From: an uncultured Alphaproteobacteria bacterium | GTDB lineage: Bacteria > Pseudomonadota > Alphaproteobacteria > Rs-D84 | DNA length: 8,704 nucleotides | NCBI GenBank assembly: GCA_947304085.1 | Contig: CAMZAC010000019.1 | Location: 1 to 8,704 of the forward strand | Direction: 5' to 3' | Shown here: in pieces, positions 1-7,474 of the stretch | Layout: the number at the start of each line of letters is the position of its first letter | How positions within the stretch are numbered: position 1 is the stretch's first letter | Notes under the pieces: model-generated | What the model was told of the DNA's origin: nothing | Seen by the model: only the letters and a program-made list of their open reading frames with translations | Database searches by the model: none | Made by a program: the position numbers and the translations under genes

Positions 1-74
1 CTACCACCAAAACCACCTACAAGTATAACCCCCATCATTTTTAACACATCTTTTGATTCTATTTCTATTGCCAT
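1..74 (-). CDS. Unknown protein, N-terminal 24 codons only (cut by window edge)
   Basis: An ATG at 74 opens a frame that runs off the left edge of the window and reads MAIEIESKDVLKMMGVILVG, then GFGG. A strong ribosome binding site (AAGGAG) lies about 6 bases upstream, inside the 13-base gap after the stop codon of the 315-residue gene, so the two are probably co-transcribed. The visible part has an acidic start followed by a hydrophobic Gly-rich stretch that could be the beginning of a membrane helix or simply a buried strand. Too little is present to assign a family. Confidence 0.6.
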   Translation of the reverse strand, partial: MAIEIESKDVLKMMGVILVGGFGG

Positions 75-87
75 TGTATACTCCTTT

Positions 88-1035
88 TTATTTTCCGCGA
101 CCTAAAAATTTCACCAGCTTTTCTTTCATTTCTGCTGTTTTGGCTTTGATTGTAGCCATTGCTAAATTCTTTACTGTTATCTTGCTGAATATATCATTTA
201 ACTGTTTTTTCTGTTCTTCGGTCACATAAACGTCACCTTTGGCAGACCATCTGCGCAAAGCCAACATTTCAATAAATGTACGGTATATTCCCCAAGCAGA
301 TTTATTCCAAGTATATTTGTCATTTGTTATGTTATAATCTTGGTTTGGGACTTTTAATGTTATACCTAATATTTGTTGCATTTTCTTTAAATTATCAGGC
401 GAAATTTCTGCATTATAAGGCCACGCATATATTTTAAGATTCTTTGAATCTATTCCATGCGCTTTTAATGTTGCCAACAGTGTTCCTTTGTGACGGACAA
501 AACCTTCTTCGGATGTCACCATAATTATTTCATCAACACCATCCAACAACCCGTCTTTCAAAGCGTTTTCCCAATTTTCCTTGGAATTTGAAGATTTCTT
601 TTCCAATTCAACTGATTTGAACCTGCTGTCTGGAACAGTTTTAGCAACAGCATTATGAATAATTTCAGATTCAATTCCATCTTTAAACTGTGTAATATCA
701 TAACCGTTAACATTGCACAACAAAGTCGCCAGTTTGGTTTCCAAAGATTGTTTATTATATTTACCGTTATTACCACCAAGATAAGCAATTCCTGGTTTGT
801 TTGGGTCTGATGCCGCAGGCAATAATTCAGTCATTGTTTGAAATGTTTTAACAATATATGGCACATCTGTTGGATAGGCTGGAACAAAAATCTTGGTTTT
901 AGACCATTGTATATTTTTTCTTGCATCACCCCAATCAACAAACATTAAATCATTTATGTTTTGACGCAATTGTGGGTCAGAATTTACCAATGTGAACAAT
1001 CCTGAGATTATACCTAATTTTGTTATTGCTGGCAT
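88..1035 (-). CDS. Hypothetical protein with a divergent YdcF/ElyC/SanA (DUF218)-like pattern
   Basis: 315 residues with no signal peptide or clear membrane helix, so probably cytoplasmic. I do not recognise it as a named gene. The middle resembles the DUF218 fold family: a YLGG strand-turn at residues 85-88, IESE at 121-124 (where the family often has SGG..SEA), then SSNSKENWENA at 148-158 matching the family's Ser/Thr-x-x-Glu-Asn-Ala signature, and IIMVTSEEGFVRH at 170-182 matching its VTS-x-x-H-x-x-R strand and turn. The family is often linked to cell-envelope or polyisoprenoid-related roles, but most members are of unknown activity, and the N-terminal membrane anchor usual in SanA/ElyC is absent here. 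The C-terminal third is Lys-rich and helical. The start at 1035 is supported by AAGGA about 7 bases upstream and by the promoter at 1068-1095. The gene is followed 13 bases later by another start. It is certainly a coding frame; the family link is inference from motif spacing. Confidence 0.8.
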   Translation of the reverse strand: MPAITKLGIISGLFTLVNSDPQLRQNINDLMFVDWGDARKNIQWSKTKIFVPAYPTDVPYIVKTFQTMTELLPAASDPNKPGIAYLGGNNGKYNKQSLETKLATLLCNVNGYDITQFKDGIESEIIHNAVAKTVPDSRFKSVELEKKSSNSKENWENALKDGLLDGVDEIIMVTSEEGFVRHKGTLLATLKAHGIDSKNLKIYAWPYNAEISPDNLKKMQQILGITLKVPNQDYNITNDKYTWNKSAWGIYRTFIEMLALRRWSAKGDVYVTEEQKKQLNDIFSKITVKNLAMATIKAKTAEMKEKLVKFLGRGK

Positions 1036-1064
1036 ATTTTTATCCTTTTTGTTTTTCTTTATCT

Positions 1065-1095
1065 ATAATAATAGACTAAAAACAAAAAATGTCAA
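1065..1095 (-). promoter_or_regulatory. Sigma-70-type promoter of the 315-residue gene
   Basis: On the minus strand a perfect -35 box TTGACA (1095-1090) is followed after 16 bases by TATTAT (1073-1068), one mismatch from the consensus -10; a second overlapping TATTAT sits at 1070-1065. Transcription would start near 1060 and leave a leader of about 25 bases containing an AAGGA ribosome binding site. The promoter lies between the terminator of the upstream unit and the gene, so this pair has independent transcription. Confidence 0.75.
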
Positions 1096-1122
1096 GCAAT
1101 ATTTTAATATTTTTATACGATC

Positions 1123-1151
1123 AAAAAAAACCGCCAAACGGCGGTTTTTTT
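1123..1151 (-). terminator. Rho-independent terminator after the 160-residue gene
   Basis: The GC stem CCGCC (1131-1135) pairs with GGCGG (1140-1144) around an AAAC loop and is flanked by eight A on the left and seven T on the right. Read on the minus strand this is a textbook hairpin followed by a U tract, just downstream of the stop at 1156. The A/T flanks are symmetric, so it could also stop plus-strand transcripts, but no plus-strand gene ends here. Confidence 0.9.
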
Positions 1152-1155
1152 AGAA

Positions 1156-1638
1156 TTATTTTACAAGTTTTTGTCCATATACGTAAAACTGGAACATAAA
1201 ACCATCATAAATTGTATTTAATCTGTTTTTTAAATCTGTTTTTTGAACTTCATAATTTGATTGTGCCAATGTTTGCTTCATAACCTTTACCTGTGGAAAC
1301 AGTATAGTTCTGCAATATTCTGCTGTTAAAAAGACCAAATTATGGCAAAACTCTTGCTTATACTTATTTTTCATCCAATCAAGAAACACACTATCTTGTA
1401 CGCTATTATCTGGTAATAATTTATCACTGATACGATAGACGTGCTTGATAAATTCTATATTTTTTGTTTTTGTGGCATCTTGTATCAAATCGTAGGCTAA
1501 TTTATAACCTTCTTTTACGGTGTCATCCACTTCTTGAACATCACATTTTGACACTGGCGTATTATGTAATACTTGACATTTATTAATAATTTTGTTCAAA
1601 GCATTAAGTTTTTTTTGTAGTATTTCTGCGTTGTTCAT
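1156..1638 (-). CDS. Hypothetical 160-residue helical protein
   Basis: I do not recognise this protein. It is 160 residues, rich in Lys, Asn, Leu and Gln, with no signal peptide or membrane helix, and looks mostly alpha-helical and cytosolic. Four cysteines (C21, C32, C98, C109) are spread out and do not form a CxxC knuckle. The start at 1638 is well supported: AAGGG lies 7 bases upstream, and a near-consensus promoter is placed for a leader of roughly 30 bases. A strong terminator follows the stop almost at once, so it forms a single-gene transcription unit between two other minus-strand units. The strong promoter and terminator argue that it is really expressed; nothing in the sequence says what it does. 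Confidence 0.8.
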   Translation of the reverse strand: MNNAEILQKKLNALNKIINKCQVLHNTPVSKCDVQEVDDTVKEGYKLAYDLIQDATKTKNIEFIKHVYRISDKLLPDNSVQDSVFLDWMKNKYKQEFCHNLVFLTAEYCRTILFPQVKVMKQTLAQSNYEVQKTDLKNRLNTIYDGFMFQFYVYGQKLVK

Positions 1639-1676
1639 CGTTTTTCCCTTGCGTTAAATTATATACAACGCACGAA

Positions 1677-1705
1677 ATAATACACACTAATACACCGTTT
1701 GTCAA
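1677..1705 (-). promoter_or_regulatory. Sigma-70-type promoter of the 160-residue gene
   Basis: On the minus strand a perfect TTGACA (1705-1700), a 17-base spacer, then TATTAT (1682-1677), which is optimal spacing and one mismatch from the consensus. It sits just downstream of the stop codon of the preceding membrane-protein gene (1724). No hairpin terminator separates them, so read-through from upstream may add to expression. Confidence 0.8.
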
Positions 1706-1723
1706 TGATTTTATGACATTATT

Positions 1724-2296
1724 TTAAAACCATTTCCAAGGCTGAAAGATTTTCAACAACCCCATTGCTGTACGTTTATCTGCAAATGTATGCCCGCATC
1801 GTGGACACACCAAAAATGGTGATACAATTTGTTTTACTTTGCCTTTGGCAACAAACCAAGCAATCAAACCTATTGCCCATGTTGCAATTACCAAACCCCA
1901 TGCGACATAGCCAAAATATTTATTCACTGTGCGGGTCAAAATCTGAACCACACCGACATTTGATTTTTCCAAATCGTTATAGATTTTGGTTGCCACAGGC
2001 CAAGAAGATGGACGCCATGGATAAACATGCTTGATTCCATAATTGGTTAACAACGTTGTCCCCAAACCGCCTGAATTTTTATCCAGCTGTTTTTTGATTG
2101 CTTCGTCAATCATTTTATCAACTTCTGTTTGGGAAACTTTGACTAACTCTGTTTTTACAGACTCTAGTTTTTTGTTAACCATATTCGCAACATTATCAAC
2201 TTTTGCTATATTTTTATCTGCCGTTGCGACCGCTTTGTTTGCACCCTGCACAGCTTTATCTACACCATCTGTTTTTATACCAAATTTATTGGCCAA
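1724..2296 (-). CDS. C-terminal part of a split membrane protein (-1 frame): helical region, membrane helix, CPRCGH tail
   Basis: The only annotatable start is TTG at 2296, which has no Shine-Dalgarno sequence and lies inside the preceding gene. The frame itself is open back to 2335, right after a TAA, and that extra stretch (QETEKVSAVAS and so on) has the same Lys/Ala/Val-rich character as what follows. I therefore read this as the second half of one gene continued from the frame ending at 2275. In the 190-residue numbering, residues 1-75 are a Lys/Ala-rich helical or coiled-coil-like segment with repeated VDKA, ANKAV and VDN phrases; residues 129-150 are a hydrophobic membrane helix; CPRCGH at 164-169 is a single CxxC knuckle like half of a zinc ribbon; the end is aromatic (FQPWKWF). 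Positive charges flank the helix on the C-terminal side, which suggests a cytoplasmic tail. Function is unknown. Confidence 0.7.
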   Translation of the reverse strand: MANKFGIKTDGVDKAVQGANKAVATADKNIAKVDNVANMVNKKLESVKTELVKVSQTEVDKMIDEAIKKQLDKNSGGLGTTLLTNYGIKHVYPWRPSSWPVATKIYNDLEKSNVGVVQILTRTVNKYFGYVAWGLVIATWAIGLIAWFVAKGKVKQIVSPFLVCPRCGHTFADKRTAMGLLKIFQPWKWF

Positions 2297-2706
2297 ACTC
2301 GCAACAGCAGAAACTTTTTCTGTTTCTTGTTTAACTTATTTGTTTGAGATTTTGCCTTGGCTGTGGCATCTGTTGCTTTATCCACAACACCTTCTGCCAT
2401 TTTTACTTTTTCAATCGCAACACCTATTGGCTTTTCCAGATTGATTGATTTTTTGATTCCGTTTAATAATTTTTCATATTGTTCTACGATATTGCGCTGT
2501 AAATCAAAAAACATAGACACAACCATAGATTTTTTTATTGGACCAGAATAAGTATTTTTTACATACAAAGGGAACCATGCAATAAACACAAACCAAATTA
2601 CAGTAAATACCGCAAATATTCGCTTTATTGTTGTCACAAAAGACGTTTTTTTTGCAACGGTTTTTTTACCCTCCATATCAATAACTTCTAATTGTTTTTT
2701 TGCCAT
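2275..2706 (-). CDS. N-terminal part of a split membrane protein (frame 0), directly after tgt
   Basis: The ATG at 2706 (MAKKQLEVID) is chosen over the ATG at 2736 because AAAGGAGA lies about 7 bases before it. Taken alone, the frame codes for 143 residues: a basic N-terminus, one membrane helix at about residues 30-49, then a soluble helical region starting with MVVSMFFDLQ and becoming Lys/Ala-rich (VVDKATDATAKAKSQTNK). The last dozen residues (FLLLRVWPINLV) do not fit this composition and look out of frame, whereas the -1 frame over the same bases continues it well. Joined at the G TTA AAC site the product would be 126 plus 201 residues, 327 in all, with two membrane helices enclosing a long helical domain and basic residues on the outer side of both helices, consistent with cytoplasmic termini. 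I do not recognise the family. It is probably the last gene of the era-queA-tgt cluster, 47 bases after tgt. Confidence 0.75.
   Translation of the reverse strand: MAKKQLEVIDMEGKKTVAKKTSFVTTIKRIFAVFTVIWFVFIAWFPLYVKNTYSGPIKKSMVVSMFFDLQRNIVEQYEKLLNGIKKSINLEKPIGVAIEKVKMAEGVVDKATDATAKAKSQTNKLNKKQKKFLLLRVWPINLV
2314..2335 (-). other. Candidate -1 frameshift site (slippery heptamer plus weak hairpin)
   Basis: On the minus strand G TTA AAC (2335-2329) has the X XXY YYZ form and is in phase with the frame-0 gene. It is also the first position at which the -1 frame is open, because that frame's TAA is at 2338-2336. Six bases downstream, CAGAAA and TTTCTG can pair around an AAG loop, giving a short AT-rich stem. 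A second, poorer candidate, G AAA AAG (2320-2314), contains an A5 run where a one-base deletion or sequencing slip would have the same effect. The phase and position are seen directly; that a ribosome shifts here is inference. Confidence 0.4.
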
Positions 2707-2753
2707 ATTGATTCTCCTTTCAGAATGATCATACAAAAATAATTATATATATT

Positions 2754-4894
<2,141 letters not shown>

Positions 4895-4905
4895 TGGTCT
4901 TTACT

Positions 4906-5796
4906 TTATTTAAATTCAAGCCCTTGGTCAGTATAATTTTCTGCGATTTCTTCCCAATTGGGTTCAACACGAACAAACAAATGTAATCTTGCATTGACAC
5001 CCCATTGATCTTGAATATCATGGCGTGCTGCTGTTCCAATTTTCTTTAACTGTTCACCGCCACGACCAACAACTATTTTTTTGTGCGCTTCGTTTTGTAC
5101 AACTATTTTTTGATATATTTCCAGAACTCCTTCGTCGTCGGTTTCAACATGTTCTGTGACAACATTTATATGATAAGGTAATTCTTGATGGATATATTTA
5201 TAGATTTTTTCCCGTGTTAACTCTGCCAAATACAGCATATCAGGAACATCTGTTGCGTCTTTGGTTTCAAACAAATAAGGCGATTCTGGCATAACGTCTG
5301 CGAGCGAATTCAACATCTGCTTTACGCCATCATTTTTCAATGCAGAAATCATAAATATCTCACGAAAATTTGCCATTTGTGATAACTCTGCAACCATCGG
5401 TAATAATGTCATTTTTTCAACAGAATCAACTTTATTCAATGCAACAAATAAATTGTTATGATTCTTTATTTTTTCACATAAATCACGAACGGTTTGAGTT
5501 ATCCCTTTTTGAGCATCAATTAATAATAAAATTGCATCCGCATCATCCATCGCAGACATAGCCGCCCCGACCATAGCCCGATCTAATCTACGTTTTGGAC
5601 TAAACACACCAGGCGTATCAACAAAAATCAGTTGTTTGTCACCAACCATCTTAATTGCACGCAAACGTGTCCGTGTTGTTTGCACCTTGTGCGAAACGAT
5701 GGAAACCTTACGCTCCATAATCTGGTTCAATAAAGTGGACTTGCCGGCATTTGTCGGTCCAATAATTGCTATAAAGCCAGAATACGTTTTTTTCAT
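4906..5796 (-). CDS. era: GTPase Era, 16S rRNA-binding ribosome assembly factor
   Basis: Era is an essential cytoplasmic GTPase that binds the 3' end of 16S rRNA during 30S subunit assembly. The G motifs are all present (numbered from the upstream ATG at 5808): G1 GPTNAGKS at 17-24, G2 in QTTRTR at about 43-48, G3 DTPG at 64-67, G4 NKVD at 125-128 and G5 SAL at 155-157. The KH RNA-binding domain follows, with GRGG at 248-251 and the KKIGTAAR helix at 255-262. The length, 296 residues from 5796 or 300 from 5808, is standard. I prefer the ATG at 5796 (MKKTYSGFIAI) because it gives the usual short lead into the G domain and fits a possible leaderless start; neither ATG has a Shine-Dalgarno sequence. 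It is the first gene of the era-queA-tgt cluster and is divergent from the dCTP deaminase-like gene. Confidence 0.96.
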   Translation of the reverse strand: MKKTYSGFIAIIGPTNAGKSTLLNQIMERKVSIVSHKVQTTRTRLRAIKMVGDKQLIFVDTPGVFSPKRRLDRAMVGAAMSAMDDADAILLLIDAQKGITQTVRDLCEKIKNHNNLFVALNKVDSVEKMTLLPMVAELSQMANFREIFMISALKNDGVKQMLNSLADVMPESPYLFETKDATDVPDMLYLAELTREKIYKYIHQELPYHINVVTEHVETDDEGVLEIYQKIVVQNEAHKKIVVGRGGEQLKKIGTAARHDIQDQWGVNARLHLFVRVEPNWEEIAENYTDQGLEFK

Positions 5797-5803
5797 ATTG
5801 CAA

Positions 5804-5812
5804 AGCATAGCA
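5804..5812 (-). promoter_or_regulatory. Possible extended -10 promoter for era (leaderless start)
   Basis: On the minus strand TGC followed by TATGCT (5812-5804) resembles an extended -10 element. The expected transcription start would be at or one base before the A of the ATG at 5796, giving a leaderless message. No good -35 box is visible 17 bases further up. This is weak, positional evidence. Confidence 0.3.
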
Positions 5813-5840
5813 CACGATTTTCAAAAGTGAATAAAAAATA

Positions 5841-5868
5841 TTGCAAAATCTGATAAATATTCTATACT
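5841..5868 (+). promoter_or_regulatory. Promoter of the dCTP deaminase-like gene
   Basis: TTGCAA (5841-5846) and TATACT (5863-5868) are separated by 16 bases; they match the sigma-70 boxes at four and five of six positions. Transcription would begin near 5875, leaving a leader of about 60 bases before the ATG at 5935. Confidence 0.55.
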
Positions 5869-5934
5869 AGGTGGAACAATAAAGAATTCTGATAACCCAG
5901 AAAACCGATGACAGACGACCCAAGGAGATACAAA

Positions 5935-6660
5935 ATGCAATTAAGTGGTCCTGAAATAAAAAAACAAATGAATTTACCTAACCCGAAAAACCCCGGGAAT
6001 AAACCAAACATAATCATATCACCATTTGATGAACACTGTTTGGGTTCTAACAGTTATGATTTGCATTTATCACCTAAGTTCAAAGTGTATTCTGTTGCTA
6101 TTCCAAAAGGGATGAAAACACACATTGAATTTGATGAAAACAAAGAATATTCTATGCGTGATTGGTTTTACGACAAACGTTACTATTATAAATATTTGGA
6201 ATCTCCACAAGATTTTGATTATCGAAATCCTAAATTTGCGATTGATACAGCAAGTCAAAAGAAAACTATTGAATTTGAAATTCCAGAAAACGGTGCAATT
6301 TTAAATCCTCAATTTGGTTATTTGGCATCCACAGTTGAATATACTGAAACATACAATCTGTTTCCTTATATTGATGGTAAATCAAGCTTGGGTCGTAATT
6401 TCGTATTAAACCATCACACAGCAGGCCGTGGAGACGACGGTTTTTGTGGGTCATGGACTTTGGAAATACACGTTTTACATCCAACTATTGTTTATCCAGG
6501 TATGCGCATTGGTCAGATATATTACGATGAATTTCGTGGAGAAAGAAAGCCGTATAATCTTAACCCCAACAGCCATTATAACGGTCAAAATGGCCCAAAG
6601 GCCGCTGCGCCCATTATTGTTGATCGGTTTATCAAAGAATATCTGGAAAATCATAAATAA
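5935..6660 (+). CDS. dcd: dCTP deaminase family protein (Dcd/dUTPase fold), long form
   Basis: The family deaminates dCTP to dUTP, and some members also hydrolyse dUTP to dUMP, feeding dTMP synthesis in the cytoplasm. The ATG at 5935 is chosen because AAGGAG lies 7 bases before it; an in-frame ATG at 5908 lacks such a site and would add MTDDPRRYK. Signatures in the 241-residue product are LGSNSYDLHL at 36-45, GKSSLGR at 148-154 (substrate-binding Ser and Arg), TAGRGDDGF at 162-170, TLEI with the catalytic Glu at E177, PGMRIGQI at 188-195, and the closing HYNGQNGP at 214-221. D167 and E177 are ten residues apart, as in E. coli Dcd and in the archaeal bifunctional enzyme. The protein is about 50 residues longer than E. 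coli Dcd; roughly 30 of these are a Tyr/Asp-rich insertion between residues 46 and 127. Single-gene unit with its own promoter and terminator. Whether it is mono- or bifunctional cannot be told here. Confidence 0.88.
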   Translation: MQLSGPEIKKQMNLPNPKNPGNKPNIIISPFDEHCLGSNSYDLHLSPKFKVYSVAIPKGMKTHIEFDENKEYSMRDWFYDKRYYYKYLESPQDFDYRNPKFAIDTASQKKTIEFEIPENGAILNPQFGYLASTVEYTETYNLFPYIDGKSSLGRNFVLNHHTAGRGDDGFCGSWTLEIHVLHPTIVYPGMRIGQIYYDEFRGERKPYNLNPNSHYNGQNGPKAAAPIIVDRFIKEYLENHK

Positions 6661-6682
6661 AAAATGCCCGATTGGGCATTTT
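6661..6682. terminator. Bidirectional terminator between dcd and bamD
   Basis: AAAATGCCC (6661-6669) pairs with GGGCATTTT (6674-6682) around a GATT loop, with further T on the right and A on the left. It lies directly after the dcd stop at 6660 and directly after the bamD stop at 6683 read on the minus strand, so one hairpin serves both convergent genes. Confidence 0.88.
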
Positions 6683-7402
6683 TTATTTTAATTTCTTGGT
6701 CCATTCGTTATCTGGGAAATTTTTACGCAACATTTCTGCATATCCATTGGCCTGCTCTGGCAAACCAATGGCACTATAACATTCTGTCAATCTGAACATT
6801 GCCTCTGGTGTCATAACAGTTTCCTGTGCTGTTTCAACCACAGACTGCAACCGACTTATTGCAGAAGTCCAATTTTGTTTTTGCATGTCGTCACGTGCTG
6901 AATACATAACCTTGCCTGCAATATAATTCTTTAATATCAAGATTTTGTTTTCCGCATTTTTAGCATATTCTGAATTTGGAAAACGTTCAACTAGTTGCTG
7001 AAATTGTTGCAAAGCATATGCAGACATACCTGGATCACGACGAACATCGCTTACCTGACGATAATAACACATACCGCGCAAATAAATCATATAAGGAACA
7101 TCTCTGTGGCCAGGATGAAAGCGCATATATCTGTCAATTGCCAATATAGAACCAGCAAAATCTTTATCCATATACCTTGAATAAGCCATCATAACCAGCG
7201 CATCGGCAGCCCATGGATTTGCCGGATATTGTGATTCTGCCATTTGAAACAATTCAGCGGCTTCTTCATAATGCTTTTTATTAAATTCTTGATATGCCTC
7301 TTGATAAATATCTTCTAAAGGGCGATCAGATACAATTTCGTCACTGCCACTGCAGGCAATCAATAAACTACAAACACCTAATAATAAAATGATTTTTTTC
7401 AT
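6683..7402 (-). CDS. bamD: Outer membrane protein assembly factor BamD (lipoprotein)
   Basis: BamD is the essential lipoprotein of the beta-barrel assembly machine, anchored to the inner face of the outer membrane, where it works with BamA. From the ATG at 7402 the product has 239 residues, close to the usual size. It starts with a lipoprotein signal peptide (MKKIILLLGVCSLLIAC) whose LIAC lipobox puts the lipidated Cys at 17. Tandem TPR helices follow, seen as AYQEFNKKHYEEAAELFQ, the SQYP-N-PWA loop, FAGSILAIDRYMRFHPGH and the later ALQQFQQLVERFPNSEYA. The stretch MIYLRGMCYYRQVSDVRRD is typical of the family. An in-frame ATG at 7459 would add 19 residues in front of the signal peptide and is rejected; AAGGA lies about 9 bases before 7402. 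The gene is divergent from murJ and ends at the hairpin shared with dcd. Confidence 0.93.
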   Translation of the reverse strand: MKKIILLLGVCSLLIACSGSDEIVSDRPLEDIYQEAYQEFNKKHYEEAAELFQMAESQYPANPWAADALVMMAYSRYMDKDFAGSILAIDRYMRFHPGHRDVPYMIYLRGMCYYRQVSDVRRDPGMSAYALQQFQQLVERFPNSEYAKNAENKILILKNYIAGKVMYSARDDMQKQNWTSAISRLQSVVETAQETVMTPEAMFRLTECYSAIGLPEQANGYAEMLRKNFPDNEWTKKLK

Positions 7403-7404
7403 AC

Positions 7405-7434
7405 TTGAATTTCCTTGTTTAAACGCAGTATAAT
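7405..7434 (+). promoter_or_regulatory. Promoter of murJ, overlapping a possible bamD -10
   Basis: On the plus strand TTGAAT (7405-7410) and a perfect TATAAT (7429-7434) are separated by 18 bases and would start murJ transcription near 7441. On the minus strand TATACT (7432-7427) overlaps the same bases and could be the -10 of bamD, though its -35 is poor. Only 72 bases separate the two start codons, so both promoters must lie in this small space. Confidence 0.55.
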
Positions 7435-7474
7435 GAAAGCCGTAAAAAAATAAAAGCAAAAAATAGGTATTATT

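Noticed and set aside
558..788. Minus-strand 76-codon frame
   Set aside because: It lies wholly inside the 315-residue gene in another frame and has no separate start signal.
2294..2296. TTG as an independent start for the downstream 190-residue reading frame
   Set aside because: There is no Shine-Dalgarno sequence before it, and the frame stays open and similar in composition up to 2335, so entry by frameshift or a broken gene explains it better.
1765..2444. Plus-strand open frames of 89 and 133 codons
   Set aside because: They are antisense to the split membrane-protein gene, have no ribosome binding sites or recognisable motifs, and look like chance frames.
2704..2736. ATG at 2736 as start of the gene after tgt
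   Set aside because: AAAGGAGA is placed correctly for the ATG at 2706; the extra residues MYDHSERRIN span this ribosome binding site.
5794..5846. Repeated ATATTGCAAA in the era/dcd intergenic region (near 5795 and 5839) as an operator pair
   Set aside because: The repeats are short, imperfectly extended and in AT-rich DNA; one overlaps the -35 box, but two copies are not enough to propose a binding site.
5908..5934. ATG at 5908 as start of the dCTP deaminase-like gene
   Set aside because: The AAGGAG site lies between it and the ATG at 5935, and family proteins begin close to MQLSGPEI.
7403..7459. ATG at 7459 as start of bamD
   Set aside because: It would place 19 residues before the lipoprotein signal peptide and overlap the divergent promoter region; the ATG at 7402 gives a proper signal peptide and has an AAGGA site.
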